Assembly: GCF_964204645.1 (NCBI RefSeq)
Contig: NC_134026.1
Location: 26,988,650 to 27,052,649 of the forward strand
Direction: 5' to 3'
Source of the DNA: Tubulanus polymorphus
Lineage: Eukaryota; Nemertea; Palaeonemertea; Tubulaniformes; Tubulanidae
Length of the DNA: 64,000 nt
Shown: piece after piece, positions 1-11,644 of the stretch
Layout: each line of letters starts with the position of its first letter
Position numbering within the stretch: position 1 is the first letter of the stretch
Position numbers and translations under genes: made by a program
Notes under the pieces: model-generated
Seen by the model: only the letters and a program-made list of their open reading frames with translations
What the model was told of the DNA's origin: nothing
Database searches by the model: none

Positions 1-93
1 TTTCCACCGTTGAAAATCGATTTTGGTTTTAGAAGTTAGCTAAATAATCTCTCACTGAATATTTTGAATCTGAGAATTAAAATGATGTTTCAG

Positions 94-698
94 AAACTCT
101 CGTTCTGGAATATGACAATTCCATAGAACTATTTGACAGCCATCTGATCGAATTATTAAAGAAATGTCGCAAATTGGTGCAAGCTGATCTCACTATGACT
201 ATGTGCATCCCGACAGTGGAAAGAATTTGCAATATGTTGGAAAACGGCGAGTTTCCCTGTACGTGTGAATTGTTATTGGGCGATACAAATGTAAATCGAT
301 TGAGTTAAGAGTCCACACCAGGCCATCAAAACTTTTTTATGTGTATTTTATGAGTTATTGGTTTTTTAATAACCTAATAACAAGGTTTTACAATTAATTT
401 TTCTCTCGAGTTATGCGGGTTTTATCGAGGTCGAACTCAACTAGGGACGAAGTTAATAAAAATCCAATGACGTGAAATGTCAGAAATGAGATTGTACGAT
501 GGAATTGATACAGCGACGTTTGTACACGAACTGTTTCCATTTTCAGCCCTAAAGAAACTTTACATTACATGCTGCGGCGTGTCTCAACGAGAATGGCAAA
601 TCCTCAGTGAAATTGATGACAGATACGAACACCTAGCACAGAGAGGCATAGACCTGGATCTCGATACTGATATATTTTTTGAAGAAGACGAGGATTGA
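94..698 (+). CDS. 3' end of an unidentified protein-coding gene (partial)
   Basis: Two exons are seen, about 94-262 and 491-698, ending at a TGA. The first follows a TTTCAG acceptor and reads a leucine-rich stretch (TLVLEYDNSIELFDSHLIEL and onward). A GTGTGA donor after 262 and an AG at 489-490 join the exons in phase. The last exon holds HELFPFSALKKLYITCCGVS and an acidic tail (DIFFEEDED). The leucine spacing recalls the LRR-like C-terminal part of F-box proteins, but I do not recognise the family and claim no function. The 5' part lies outside the window. An alternative donor after 290 gives a frame that does not join the last exon. AATAAA at 743-748 is a good 3' end. Confidence 0.55.
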
Positions 699-742
699 AC
701 TTGTATTGTAATAAGGCAGCTTTTCATTGCATAAAAGTATGA

Positions 743-748
743 AATAAA
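743..748 (+). terminator. Putative polyadenylation signal of the partial gene
   Basis: AATAAA lies 45 nt after the stop codon at 698, on the coding strand. Confidence 0.5.
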
Positions 749-882
749 TTCAGGATTTTATAATTTCGTAAAATCGTTCTTTTAAAAAATCATCCTCATA
801 GAGATGCGGGTATCAATTTGCAGACCCTAAATTAGATTCCATAACAAGGATTTTATCGATTGAATTCAAATAAAATATTAAT

Positions 883-888
883 TTTATT
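883..888 (-). terminator. Putative polyadenylation signal of the coiled-coil gene
   Basis: TTTATT on the plus strand reads AATAAA on the minus strand, about 190 nt after the stop codon at 1080. The interval 699-1079 holds only the converging 3' UTRs of the two flanking genes. Confidence 0.4.
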
Positions 889-1079
889 ATATACACAATA
901 TATGGATAAACCATGATACAATCAACCTGTAAACTCTAACATAGGCATTATCATATAAAAAGACAAAAATGCTAATTTATAAGAAGATTGATGATTTACA
1001 TGAATAAATGAAGTAGGGCCAACCCTTATATACTGTCAAAATCACTGATGTTGGTGGTATATCAGGGGTTGACTGTACA

Positions 1080-1949
1080 CTATGTTTCTGTATCAGAGGA
1101 TATTTTTTGTAAATCTGATACAAAATTTGCTTCTGCTTTATCTATCGATGTAGATTTGTTGTTAATCCCCAACATCTCTTCCAATTTGACTAATTCTTCA
1201 GGTACTTCGTTTTTCTGTATAGGAATTAAAAAATAAATCTTAAGAGATTAAATGAATTTACAAAATGTTACAAATTAAATAATGTACCATACTTACCTCC
1301 TCCTGTAACTGTAATTTCATTAGAGCAGTGCATGCTAGACTTATGTGACTTTTGAAAAATTCTGCAGCTTCCTGAAATGTTTCAAAGTACCTTACAAAGT
1401 AGTCAGTAACCTGACTGTGGTTTAGTTTCAAGATCGGATAATTATAAGCCCATCCAATTATCAAAAGCTTACCACCAACGATTAGGTAACTAACTACTTA
1501 CTAAGTAGCTTAGTCCTGCAACAAGCAACTTTTTGAACTAACTCAGATCCTTACTTTTTGAGCTTCTTTTATTGCTTCACTCTCCTTCACAATTGCTGCA
1601 TAATCAGCTTTGACATCAGCCAATTTCTTCAAAATAATTTCATTATTGTGGGTCCCATTCTGCATAGATGTAAAATATAACATTGACATCAATATTCAAT
1701 GCGTCATTACCAAGTACAATATTAAAGAAAGCCCACCTCAGATTGACTTTTACATTTCTCTTCAATTTTTGATATATTTTCTTGTAGTTGCTTCGACCCT
1801 CTGAACGCATCATCATCATCTACCTTTTTTTTATCCTCCTGAAAAATATTAAATTTCAATATCACGAATATAGCTCTTTAACAGCTGATTGTTAATAACA
1901 AAGTACATCAGAGAATGGAGAGCCCAAAATAGAACCTATAACTTACCAT
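1080..1949 (-). CDS. Small acidic coiled-coil protein, family not recognised (139 aa)
   Basis: Five exons read 1947-1949, 1737-1838, 1555-1659, 1297-1371 and 1080-1214 on the minus strand, all joined in phase 0. The first coding exon contributes only the ATG, directly followed by GTAAGT. The protein has an acidic N-terminus (EDKKKVDDDDAF), then a nearly continuous heptad-like helical region (SKQLQENISKIEEKCKSQSE, then LKKLADVKADYAAIVKESEA), and ends KISSDTET. It has no signal peptide or membrane segment. Size and helical content would suit a subunit of a small coiled-coil complex (BLOC, kinetochore or augmin type), but I see no family signature. It is divergent from the hydrolase gene at 2482. 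A dispersed repeat lies in the intron just before the fourth exon. Confidence 0.7.
1402..1502 (-). repeat. Dispersed repeat, copy A
   Basis: The minus strand here matches plus-strand 4644-4743 at roughly 80% by eye over about 100 bp. Shared blocks include TTACCTAATCGTTG, GGTAAGCTTT, GGATGGGCTTAT and AGGTTACTGACTA. It lies inside an intron of the coiled-coil gene. No terminal inverted repeats or coding potential are evident. Confidence 0.65.
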
Positions 1950-2481
1950 CGCACCCTTTATACACTTAGGACTATATTTTCAAGCGCTATACTTCTTTCT
2001 TTCTTAGTTCTAATCTAATCAACCTAGCGCAATAAAATTTCATTTATTTCCAGGTCCCCGTGACCATGACCTAAGAGCAACACAATCCACAAATATAATA
2101 CAAATGAAACTTTATTGATACAGTGAAGTGACTTAAATTCACCAAACCAAACTGCATTGGGTCAGTGTGTGTGGTGTAGGGTATGGTACCTAATCTCTCA
2201 GTCAATTATGTTGTATTTGCCTAATGGTCTTGTAGGCTACACTACTTACTACACAGTTTAAGCTATAAAAGTGCACTATCTATCAACAAACCGTGTCAGT
2301 GTGACAATGGTGTGAATGATTAAAAAGAGGACACTTATCAATGACAAGGTCGAGGAGAGATAATAAATGAGCTTTTTGTATCACGCGGATTCTTTAATCA
2401 TTCGATTCAAGCAGGTCTACATTCAGAAGGGAAATTGACCCCCCTATCACAGGGCCAGTATCACACATATTCACACATGAT
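1950..2481. promoter_or_regulatory. Divergent upstream region between coiled-coil gene and hydrolase
   Basis: About 530 bp separate the two divergent start codons. No coding exon is visible. It probably holds both 5' UTRs and a shared promoter. I see no clear TATA box in a decisive position. Confidence 0.4.
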
Positions 2482-4276
2482 ATGTCTTGTCGGCAGAGGA
2501 TGGGAATTCAATCATGCAGCACTCCGAAGGTAAAATCTATTTCATGACATAATGCTTCCAGCCGGTTTAGTAATTTTTCAAAATCTATTCAACACAAGTC
2601 TTTTTCAATTCCAGGGTACAACAAGGTGCAGCAGCTATAGAGTCATGAAGGATTTGAATTATCAAACCAGATTAAAAACGCCTGATTGCGATGCGTTAGA
2701 TAAATCTTCACTAGATCTATTTCTTCCGAGTTATGAAGAATCCGAGTTATCGGCCATGAAACTAAAAACCCCAGTCGTCGTATTTGTACACGGAGGCGGA
2801 TGGAGAAGAGGGGATAGGGTCCTCTGGAGACATTTTCTTTCGCGATATGACACAAATCTGTTTGTTTCACTTCTACAATGGATTTACAATACGTATAGTA
2901 ACGTCGGAGTGGAACTGGCAAAAAACGGCATTGCATGTGCAGTTATTTCATATCCACTATCTCGATTAACTAATCCAGGATTGATCATTTTAGAAATGTT
3001 TACATCATTTGTGGCATCCTTCATTGTATGGCTTATGACAGCTATTCCTTGGATTTTAATAACAGTGATGTGCTTCTACATAAAAGGGTGTTTATGCCAA
3101 ACAAACATCTTATCATGGTTGCAAGTGATTCTCATTTATAGCCAATTAGGTACATGGATGTGCATGTTCATATTCAGAAAACATTACAAGATACCGGCTT
3201 ACTTCTTACCATTACCAGTTATATGTGCAGTAATTATTCTATCTCTAGAAATGATAAGTCTAGCTTTAAGACTTAGCTATCTAGCAATAACTTTTATTTT
3301 CATAGTACAAGGGATGATTTTCATACTTCAATTTAAGGACGGAAAAAACTGTTCAGTGAACTACAAGACACAAATGAAGGAGATTTGCAAAGCAATAGTA
3401 TGGGTTAAAGACTTTGGCAATCAAGAAGATATTCCATACAATCCTCAGAAACTATTTGTAATGGGCCATTCAGCTGGAGGCCACTTGATAACATGTGCAT
3501 CATTGATTGAATTTCACTTCAAAGATATTCAGTTATCTCCCAGAGATATCAAGGTACTGTGTACTGTTTACGAGTAGAACCCACTTAATTCAGATCATTT
3601 GGGACTGATGAGATTTATCCGGTTTATGAGAAATCCGAATAAATAATTCTAATATTTTACGTATGTTTAATAGGTGGACTGTAAATAATACCTGGATTAA
3701 GCGAGTTTGAGTACTAAATATTTGCAATCATTGGAGACGCTAAATTTGATCAGTTTTAAGAAGAGTTTACTAATTGTTACACAATTTCCATAAAAGGTTT
3801 GTAAATCCTAATACTTCTATCCTTCATTCCAGGGAATAATATCAATTAGTGGTGTGATGGACATAAACTCGATGTCAGAAAGTCCAATTCTTAGATTGAT
3901 ATATACGACACAAGCATTTGGATGTAGAGCAGACGAATGGAAAATTGCATCACCAATATGCTTTATAAACAAACTTATCAAAGATAATGTCGAATTCCAT
4001 GAGAATGATCATGAACAACTTCCCCTGGCTAAAGGTGTACAGATTCCTACTAAAGTCAAGGACATTCCACCATTCCTCCTACTCGGTGCTGAGAACGATT
4101 TTAAATTTTTAAAAAGGCAACTTCAAAGTTGCTATCAGGCATTCGTTCAAGCAGGTATTGACGTTACATGCCATGAAATACCTCGATGCAATCATTTTTC
4201 TATCATTGCAGCTTTTGGCAAGAATATAAATCAAACTGAAGCTTTATGTATTAGATTTATAATGGATAGATGTTGA
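2482..4276 (+). CDS. Alpha/beta hydrolase with a multi-pass membrane insertion, isoprenylcysteine methylesterase-like
   Basis: Exons 2482-2529, 2615-3553 and 3833-4276 give 476 residues. The oxyanion motif HGGGW is at about residues 75-79 and the nucleophile elbow GHSAGG at 300-305 (Ser302). The likely acid is Asp418 in GAENDF and the likely base His450 in RCNHFS. The arrangement resembles esterases of the isoprenylcysteine methylesterase and kynurenine formamidase type. Between the strand ending IACAVISYPLS and the helix before the nucleophile there are about 120 extra residues (138-256) with four or five hydrophobic spans, so the enzyme is probably anchored in a membrane, perhaps the ER. 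Substrate is unknown. The first exon is inferred from an ATG and an in-phase GTAAAA donor. ATG 2645 is an alternative start. All three catalytic residues are present, so it should be active. Confidence 0.8.
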
Positions 4277-4643
4277 TTAAGCAAACTTATTTCCTAATAT
4301 CTACTGACCATATATGTACAAAGTTCATTGATATTTTATTTACGTGGTTTGTTCTGTATAATCTGTAATAGGCTTACCCGTATTAGTTGACTATGCTTAT
4401 ATTTGCCATGAGTTTTATTTGGAACAAATAGAATATACATTCAACCTCGCATAAGTTGCCTCGCTGAAACTTGGACACTCGTCAAATACGCACAAATTTT
4501 AAAATCACCCTTTCATTTTTCACCGAATTCCATAAAAAATCTGCCTATAAGTCGTACATCATGTAAGTCGAATAAATTTGATTGGGTCCAACTTGTGAGG
4601 TTGATAGTACTACGTTTCTACAAATGATATAAGCATACTCGAC

Positions 4644-4743
4644 TGTAGTTAATTACCTAATCGTTGATGGTAAGCTTTGATAATCGGATGGGCTTATGTA
4701 AATATCCAATTGTGGAATTAAACCACAGACAGGTTACTGACTA
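4644..4743 (+). repeat. Dispersed repeat, copy B
   Basis: This is the direct counterpart of copy A (reverse complement of 1402-1502). It carries the same blocks TTACCTAATCGTTG, GGTAAGCTTT, GGATGGGCTTAT and CAGGTTACTGACTA with scattered substitutions and small indels. Two copies 3.2 kb apart in opposite orientation suggest a short interspersed or MITE-like family. Confidence 0.65.
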
Positions 4744-4825
4744 GCTCGACTGAAGTTTCACATCTCAAATGTAATTTCGACTACAAAGACTTTAAATTTC
4801 AAAGTACTGTACATGTAAAGATTTT

Positions 4826-4831
4826 TTTATT
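4826..4831 (-). terminator. Putative polyadenylation signal of TIMM10
   Basis: TTTATT on the plus strand reads AATAAA on the minus strand, about 190 nt after the TIMM10 stop. Confidence 0.45.
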
Positions 4832-4837
4832 CATTCA

Positions 4838-4843
4838 ATAAAA
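4838..4843 (+). terminator. Putative polyadenylation signal of the hydrolase
   Basis: AATAAA lies about 560 nt after the hydrolase stop. It nearly overlaps the opposing TIMM10 signal, so the two 3' UTRs would meet here. Confidence 0.35.
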
Positions 4844-5017
4844 GATTAAATGTACAAAACAGAGAACCGTCTCAGTATGCTATCATCCATCCACAAAACC
4901 TGTACATCATGGAAAACAAATAACATGAAAGAAATGCCTTTGATTTGAGTTCATTTCTTCACACAAACTAATAAAATACTATTACTAACATTCACACAGT
5001 CCGACTAATACATGTAT

Positions 5018-5528
5018 CTATTTCTGTCCTTGTAATTTCTTAAGAGCTTGTTCGTCCTGAGCCGATATAGACGTTAGTTTCTTTCCTATTCGATCGTGGA
5101 TATCAAGATACTTTGCGACACATCTGTCTATGCACACACACTCTCCTTTTGTTAATTCAGAATCTTTATATTTTGGTGGAACACATTTCTTATGGCATGA
5201 GGTAGTCATCCTGAAAAAAGACATTCCAGTTAAATACTGCTTAAAATTATCAAGAACATGTGGATTTATCAATAAAATAAACCTTCAGACACACCCAGTT
5301 CTGCGCAAAATGGTTGACCACGTACGTACAGGAAATTTTGGCAGGAAAATTTGATCAAATGCCGGCTGTCAAATAAACTTCATTTAAATTTGAGTTGAAT
5401 TCTCAATCGTACCGGCTGATGTTTCCTGAAATTTCTAATTACCTGTTATACATATCGGCCATCATTTCAATCTCTAATTCTCCTACGATTTTTAATTGCT
5501 CTTCGTTAAGATTAACGTTTGCTGCCAT
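5018..5528 (-). CDS. TIMM10: Mitochondrial intermembrane-space chaperone Tim10 (TIMM10)
   Basis: Exons 5443-5528 and 5018-5210 encode 92 residues. The twin CX3C motif of small Tim proteins is complete: CHKKC and CIDRC, separated by [11 protein letters not shown]. The segment [11 protein letters not shown] just before it and [15 protein letters not shown] after it match vertebrate TIMM10 almost residue for residue. Small Tims form a Tim9-Tim10 hexamer that escorts hydrophobic precursors across the intermembrane space to the TIM22 and SAM machineries. The four cysteines form two disulfides through the MIA40 pathway, so no cleavable presequence is expected and none is seen. It is divergent from TRAFD1, with 700 bp between the start codons. 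Confidence 0.95.
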
Positions 5529-6228
5529 TTTAAATGGGATATTCTAAGATATTTAAGTTTTAGAAAACACCACGCGAGAAACACGGAAGTAGACCGGAAA
5601 TTCTTCGGTAGACTCCACAAAATTAAAACGCGGAACTGCCTGGTTGCGCGAGCATATACAGTTAAGTCCTATTCCGTATTTTACTCTATACTGACTGCTA
5701 CTTCCGGAACATTTTGAAGTTGCTCTGTTTGGTAAGTTAATTAATTAATTTTAGTGTCAAATTACATCAACCTCAAAGAACCATAACACGAGCAGAGATA
5801 GCTATTCAGTTCCATTTTTCGTCCAACAATTCTCCACTTTGAGGGGACATCACGGATGCCGAGCCGAGGGGGCTTTTGTTTTAGGACTTGTCTTCGAGAA
5901 TCGAGCGAGAGGACGAGCGGCCACCACACTTTCAGTTTCGTTTTGAAATTCAAGTCATTTACAAACAATGGTGTTTGGGTGGAGCCTGGTGGAGCCATTT
6001 GTGCTGCATTGTAGTTGTCCCTTGACCTCTGCTTGACTACTGCTCATATCAAACAACCAGTAAAAATGCTGACTACCCCCCCCCCCCATACTGATTCATT
6101 GATCCGTACGTACATATAAAAGAGACATAAGATAGTCTGAGTTGTTTGTTTTTTAGAAATGATCTAAAACTTTGTTTCACCGATGACGGGATTATTGTCA
6201 TTTTAGTTTGAAGCAAAAAGGCAACATA
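5529..6228. promoter_or_regulatory. Divergent upstream region between TIMM10 and TRAFD1
   Basis: About 700 bp between divergent start codons contain no coding exon that I can support. It includes a homopolymeric C run at about 6077-6087 and a moderately GC-rich patch at about 5850-5960, which may be the promoter. Confidence 0.4.
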
Positions 6229-9048
6229 ATGGCTGAAAATGACATTGATACAAAATTCTGTGTTAACTGGTAAGTATGGTAACTCTAGAGAATACTTTTT
6301 TGTCACCAAGAGAAAATGCAGTATTGAAAAACTCATAAACATATTTTCATAATGCTTCCTAATATTGCAGTAAGAGAGAAATTGCTGCAAGTAATTTTAT
6401 CATGCATGAGGTTCATTGTAAAAGGAATATTGTGTTATGTCCTCACTGCGATGAACCATATCCAAGGATTGAACTCGATGCTCATATAGACGATGAACAT
6501 ACTGATGTTCAATGCACAAAATGTCGCAAAGTGATGGAAAAAAATATGGTTGAAAATCACGAGGTAATGACTATCATCAGCATGTTCAAATTGCCATCAA
6601 AGTAGGACAAGAGTGAAACTTATGAAAATTTTTTTGCAGGAAAATGAATGTCCACAACGTATTGTACAATGTGAATATTGTGAAATCGATATCGCTTATG
6701 CGGATTTGAAAGATCATCTAGGTTATTGTGGCACGAGAACAGAACAGTGTCCTACATGTGATAGATATATCATGGTTAAAGATCAGCGTATACACGAAGA
6801 TTCAAATTGTAACTATCCAGCTCAGAAAACTCAAAATAACGCAAATTCTGATGGTCATTTTAATTCTTTCGTATTTGACGAGTTGAGTCGAGTTATGGAA
6901 ACGGACGTTACAAATATTCGACGCAACGATGTTTCGTTTCCTCCTGAACGTAATTACAGAATCACACATCAACACGGGTCACGAACTGGAACTAGTAATA
7001 ACAGTAATAGAGTGATTATAAACGATACTCCTTCGAGGAGAATAAAGAACACAAACCAAAAGAATGATGTAACGACTGCTCGTAAAAGAGAAATGCGTAA
7101 TTATAATTTTGAAACAAATGGAAGTGACCGTTCACTGGATGCTGATAATCTCCCAGGAGGTAAAACTTAAAGTTTATTAGAAAGAGTGAATGATACAAGT
7201 TCTTCATTACAAAAAATGTTAACTGTTTTTTGTTAGGGATTTTGCCGATGGTTCCTTGTGAAATCTGTTCGAAAACATTTCCTATCGATTTCATCAGCCA
7301 GCATGAAGTGAGTGTTTTTAAGTGAATTTGTTTTCTTTCACCAGAAATAGAGAAAGTTTGAAGTTATGAGTTTGTTTGATTTTAGCGAGAATGCCTTGAT
7401 AATTTGGCTGAACAGAATCAAAGAGTGCCATCACCTGTCTTGTCGAGCCAAACTGGTAAATATCATTACTTTTGGTTCTTTTACTTGTGAGCATCCTTTC
7501 TATCATATGATTCTTTGATCGTGCTTATTTCAGAAGGTACCGTGCTTCCCTGTGAATTCTGCGGTACTTTATTGCCCCCTGACGACCTTGTTATACATGA
7601 AGTAAGTTGAATATCGCAAGGAGAGAGCTATCTTGGCCAAGCATTCATTGCGTGTGTTCTAACTTACCTTGTATTCGTTTAAAACTTCTATTTTAAGAGC
7701 GGATGTGGACTGAATAATTTGCACAGAGCATCTGCATCTAGTGAGACTAGAAATGAGCCTGCTGTGATGGACAATCTTGCATATATGGCTGCAGAAACAT
7801 GGTGAGATATTTGAAATCCTTGACAACATGTTATATCAATGAAGATATTGATATATCTATTGTTGTATTATCACTATTTTCTTGCTACTTGTGTAGGCTG
7901 TCTCAACCAATAGCTGCTGATTTTACTACTGCTGATGATATTATGCTTCCTTGCGAGTTTTGTGACTGTCTCTTTCCAGAAGACTTTCTCATTCAACATC
8001 AGGTGAGCATCGCCGGGTCATTCAAGTATTATAGCACTATGAAATTCTTGTAACAGTGAAGCCATTTATTCGAATTTCAGGCAGTTTGTGATGCAAACAA
8101 TACTAAAACACCGCGTGTTACAACTCCTGCTGCATCTGGTATGAGTGCAGCTGCTTCTTCTAGAATTACTAATTCAAATACATTAGGTGCTCGACCGAAA
8201 AAGATGAATACTGAACGACCTTACAGACAGCAAAGTCTACCAGCAATGATGGATGACAGCGATTCAGCAATGACACACACAGTAATTACAAATCCAGTCA
8301 GTCCTTCAAATAAATCGATATCTAATGTTAGTAAACGTAACAATAAAGGGACGAATTTAACAAACTCTCGAAATATATCGCAAAATAATACCACGGGTGC
8401 TGGAAGGCAACGATCAACTGCTTTTAAACGACAGAATTCAGACAGTGCTTCAGCAGGCGATCAGAATTCAGCATCGGAATTAAGATCGCGTCGGGACAAT
8501 ACTGCAACTTCTTCACAGAGGAGAGACGGTTTCATGAGGAATCCAATAAGTGGTCCGGTTTCATCATCGAAGGCTGTTAATCGTGAAACTAAGTCATTTG
8601 GGGAACAGTTAGACAGACCATTCCCTCGTTCGAGTAATTCAAGTAAGTATAGTTTTAATATCGATAATGATCTGCATATTCTGCAATACAAGAACTGTTT
8701 TTTCATCTGATAGATCAATTGTTTTAGGTCAAATTACATCATCGAATCGACGAAATTCACAACCAGAAGATTTTCTAGCAGTTGGAGGATATGAAGCTAG
8801 TTTTGCTACGAATCCAACTGGGCAACGTCCGAATAAAACACGTACAGTTCCAATCACTCACGTTGGATCTGATATAAATGACGTCACTCAAACTAATAGC
8901 AGAAGTAACGGTGGTACCAGATCTCCACAGGCCAGAGTTAAGGTACAACACTTTCCAATTTTCAATGAGAGTTGAGTCGTGATGAATATTTTGAAAATAT
9001 TTCTTTTCTTTTCAGAAAACAAATAACAGTAGACTTCCAAGACATTAG
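6229..9048 (+). CDS. TRAFD1: TRAF-type zinc finger domain-containing protein 1 (FLN29-like)
   Basis: Eleven exons (6229-6269, 6371-6563, 6640-7159, 7237-7307, 7386-7455, 7534-7601, 7698-7801, 7897-8002, 8081-8642, 8728-8942, 9016-9048) give about 660 residues with every junction in phase. The N-terminal 150 residues are a TRAF-type zinc finger array (FCVNCKREI, HEVHCKRNIVLCPHC, ECPQRIVQCEYC, DHLGYCGTRTEQCPTC) that follows human TRAFD1 closely. Three short C2HC-like fingers come next: PCEICSKTFP, PCEFCGTLLPPDD and PCEFCDCLFPED. The rest is Ser/Asn-rich and disordered, ending NNSRLPRH. Vertebrate TRAFD1 is a cytosolic brake on TLR and TRAF6 signalling, and a similar innate-immune role is inferred here. 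Human TRAFD1 is about 580 residues; the extra length is mainly in the disordered part. Confidence 0.92.
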
Positions 9049-9149
9049 AAAAACTAGTAATTTAACATTAAATTTATGAGTCATACATGTATATGAATGG
9101 GACCTCCTCTGATTAATTCATACTCATAATCATAGGGCTTTCTCTGTGA

Positions 9150-9155
9150 AATAAA
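9150..9155 (+). terminator. Putative polyadenylation signal of TRAFD1
   Basis: AATAAA lies about 100 nt downstream of the TRAFD1 stop codon on the coding strand. Confidence 0.45.
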
Positions 9156-11630
9156 CAGATCGATGGTAGATCTATTTATCTAATGTCTAATTTCTTAAAT
9201 AAAAATGCATTTCAAAAGTGTGCATTAATGTAGGTTTTGAATATATATATAACCAGCGCATATATATTTCACCAATTATCGTAACAAAATGTTGAACACA
9301 TACATAGAATGATGGGGTTTAATGTTTAACCGTATAAAGTCAAACTTGCTTAAATCGGATCAGTTGAATATGGATTTTGATCTAATCCCGATATTATTCA
9401 TGGTCCATCTGTACGTGTATGTTGTTTAAATGATGTTTAAACCAGATTTCTCATAAATTGGATCAATATCATTGGTCATCCAAATTAAGTGAGTTTGACT
9501 AGAACTATGTTTTATGTATCAGTTGTATGAACATTTTGTATTTTTGACTATGAAATACGGATATATGCTGGTGATACAACTTTCTTCTGTCATTTCCGTC
9601 CGGTAAATGTCAACCATGAAATTATCTCTATAAGCTACTTATAGTACAAATTGCATTTATCAATGATGTCCTATTGATTTATTTGTAACTTGTTAATGAA
9701 GTATGTCTTGCACAACGCAACAGAATCTCTTATCAGAATTTTGTTGACAAGTTTACAAGAACGAATTGATGTACTTGTATTGCACTTTCTGAAGGCTTCT
9801 CTATGAAAGAATGAAGGTTACATATTTTATGACTGAGAATTGTAATGATACTATATTCTATATTTTATTCTTTAGTTTTTCAGTTTGGTTTTAAAGATTT
9901 TATATTGTTGTTGATTCATTGTATCGATTTAGACCTGGCTAAGAATCTAAAAATAGATCATTGTATGATAAATTTTAAGAGTTACCGGTACATCTTTAGT
10001 GACAATTAGTCAAAATGAGGCAAGACAAAAACAGGTAATTCTGTGTATTATAGCTGTTTCACTTTGATACTGGGCTACAGAGTGGATTTAATAATCGTTT
10101 GTGTTAACCTCACGATTCGAAGTTCATTTTAGTTTTGTCAGATAATCTGTTATTTGAATTGTCACTGAATCTTATTTTAAATATAAGTGCCGCTTAAAAA
10201 AATCTGTTTCTCTTTTGTCTTCATCATTGCTGGAATTGAGGAATTTAACAAACGTCTCCATGTCTCTAAGTCAGTAATATAATCTTATATAATCACGAGC
10301 TCAAGTCTCATGCAGATTCACAAACTACATCGATATTACCACCACGTAACTAACCAAAAGTTAAATGATAATTCCATGTACTTCGTTGCCGTTGGATTTT
10401 TGGTTACTGACTGAATAAAGAATTATCAGGCGTTTCAACGTAACACTGCGGCGTACGGTCCCGCGAGAACCGGGCTTCGGTTACATGGATCAATGCACCA
10501 CACATTACGTAGTTGTAATCACCGCTGTTTGAGCTTCTAGAAAGTACTTATGTAAGTTGTTTGCCTTATTTTGAATATTTCTGAATTTGTATTCAGTTTT
10601 ACCATGGATCTGGTGAATTAAGGAAATGCTTAAGAATTATATATGTTGATTTAGTGTCAGATAACAGCGTACTTTCGCTTCTAGTTTTACTTCTAATAGC
10701 GGTACTTTTTTCTAAGTATTCGGTGTTTACCAGTACATAATGTTGGGTTAATACTAGTACCCAGGCCCTTGACTCGCACCTGTGGTGTTTGTCGGGGAAT
10801 TAAAACGTCATAATCACTTTCATGCTACCATAGTCAATTTGTAACTATATCGAGAGGTAATACTTGGTAGGCTACTTGTCACCGAATTGAGGTGTAAGTC
10901 CGTTCGTAGTTAGTTGTAGGCCTTTCTACTATAATTCTTATTCATTTACGAAATGAAATAATATTTTTGTGTGAAAATTTTGGAAACTACATGAAATTTT
11001 TTGAAAAGTCTTGTCATCTGAAAATTTCTATTTATTTTTCCTTAGAGGATGAAGGACCCTTTATATTTTTATCTCTGGACTGCTTTAACCCTAGACAGTT
11101 CATAGTACTGTTCATGTACATGTTCATAGTCTTGTGTCAAGTCATTGAATTCTAGCATATAAACGAATTTAATTGAAAATGGTATATCCCTTTTGAAAAA
11201 ATATGTGAAAAATCTTGTTTTTTGGGGTAAAGATATGTGAAATATTGTTTTATAGTTTATTGAGCAAAAATGTGCTTGTGTTATTTCATTGTATAATTAT
11301 AGACCTGTCAAAAATGGCCAAAGATGAAAGTGACAGTTTTCACAATTCTTATTTAGTTATCTACCCTTTAATCAACAGATAATACAATTTACTCATTTCT
11401 TGATTTTAGTTCACATGTAAGATTTAAATCACAGGTATAGGCCTTTTATAATTAATCATTTAGTTGGGCGAGCTGAGTGAATGATAACATAATAAGATGA
11501 TCTGTCAGGGGCCAGCTCTCAAACATGAAATTAAAGTTTTGCTGTTCGAAATATAATTTTATATTTAAACGCTCTGGTATTATCGCGATGGCTATAATTG
11601 ACCTAAGCTGATGTTGATAGCTTAAAAACA

Positions 11631-11644
11631 GTTGCCATGGTTAC
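11631..11644. promoter_or_regulatory. RFX X-box-like palindrome upstream of the extended peroxiredoxin start
   Basis: GTTGCCATGGTTAC resembles the RFX X-box consensus (GTTGCC, 0-3 nt, RGYAAC) with one mismatch in the second half-site. It lies 103 bp before the ATG at 11747. X-boxes are typical of ciliary gene promoters. One site alone is weak evidence. Confidence 0.3.

Larger units (their letters stand above)
4277..5017. other. Convergent 3' intergenic region
   Basis: This holds the 3' UTRs of the hydrolase (+) and TIMM10 (-), plus a dispersed repeat copy at 4644-4743. Opposed polyadenylation signals sit 7 bp apart near 4830. No further coding signal is seen. Confidence 0.5.
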
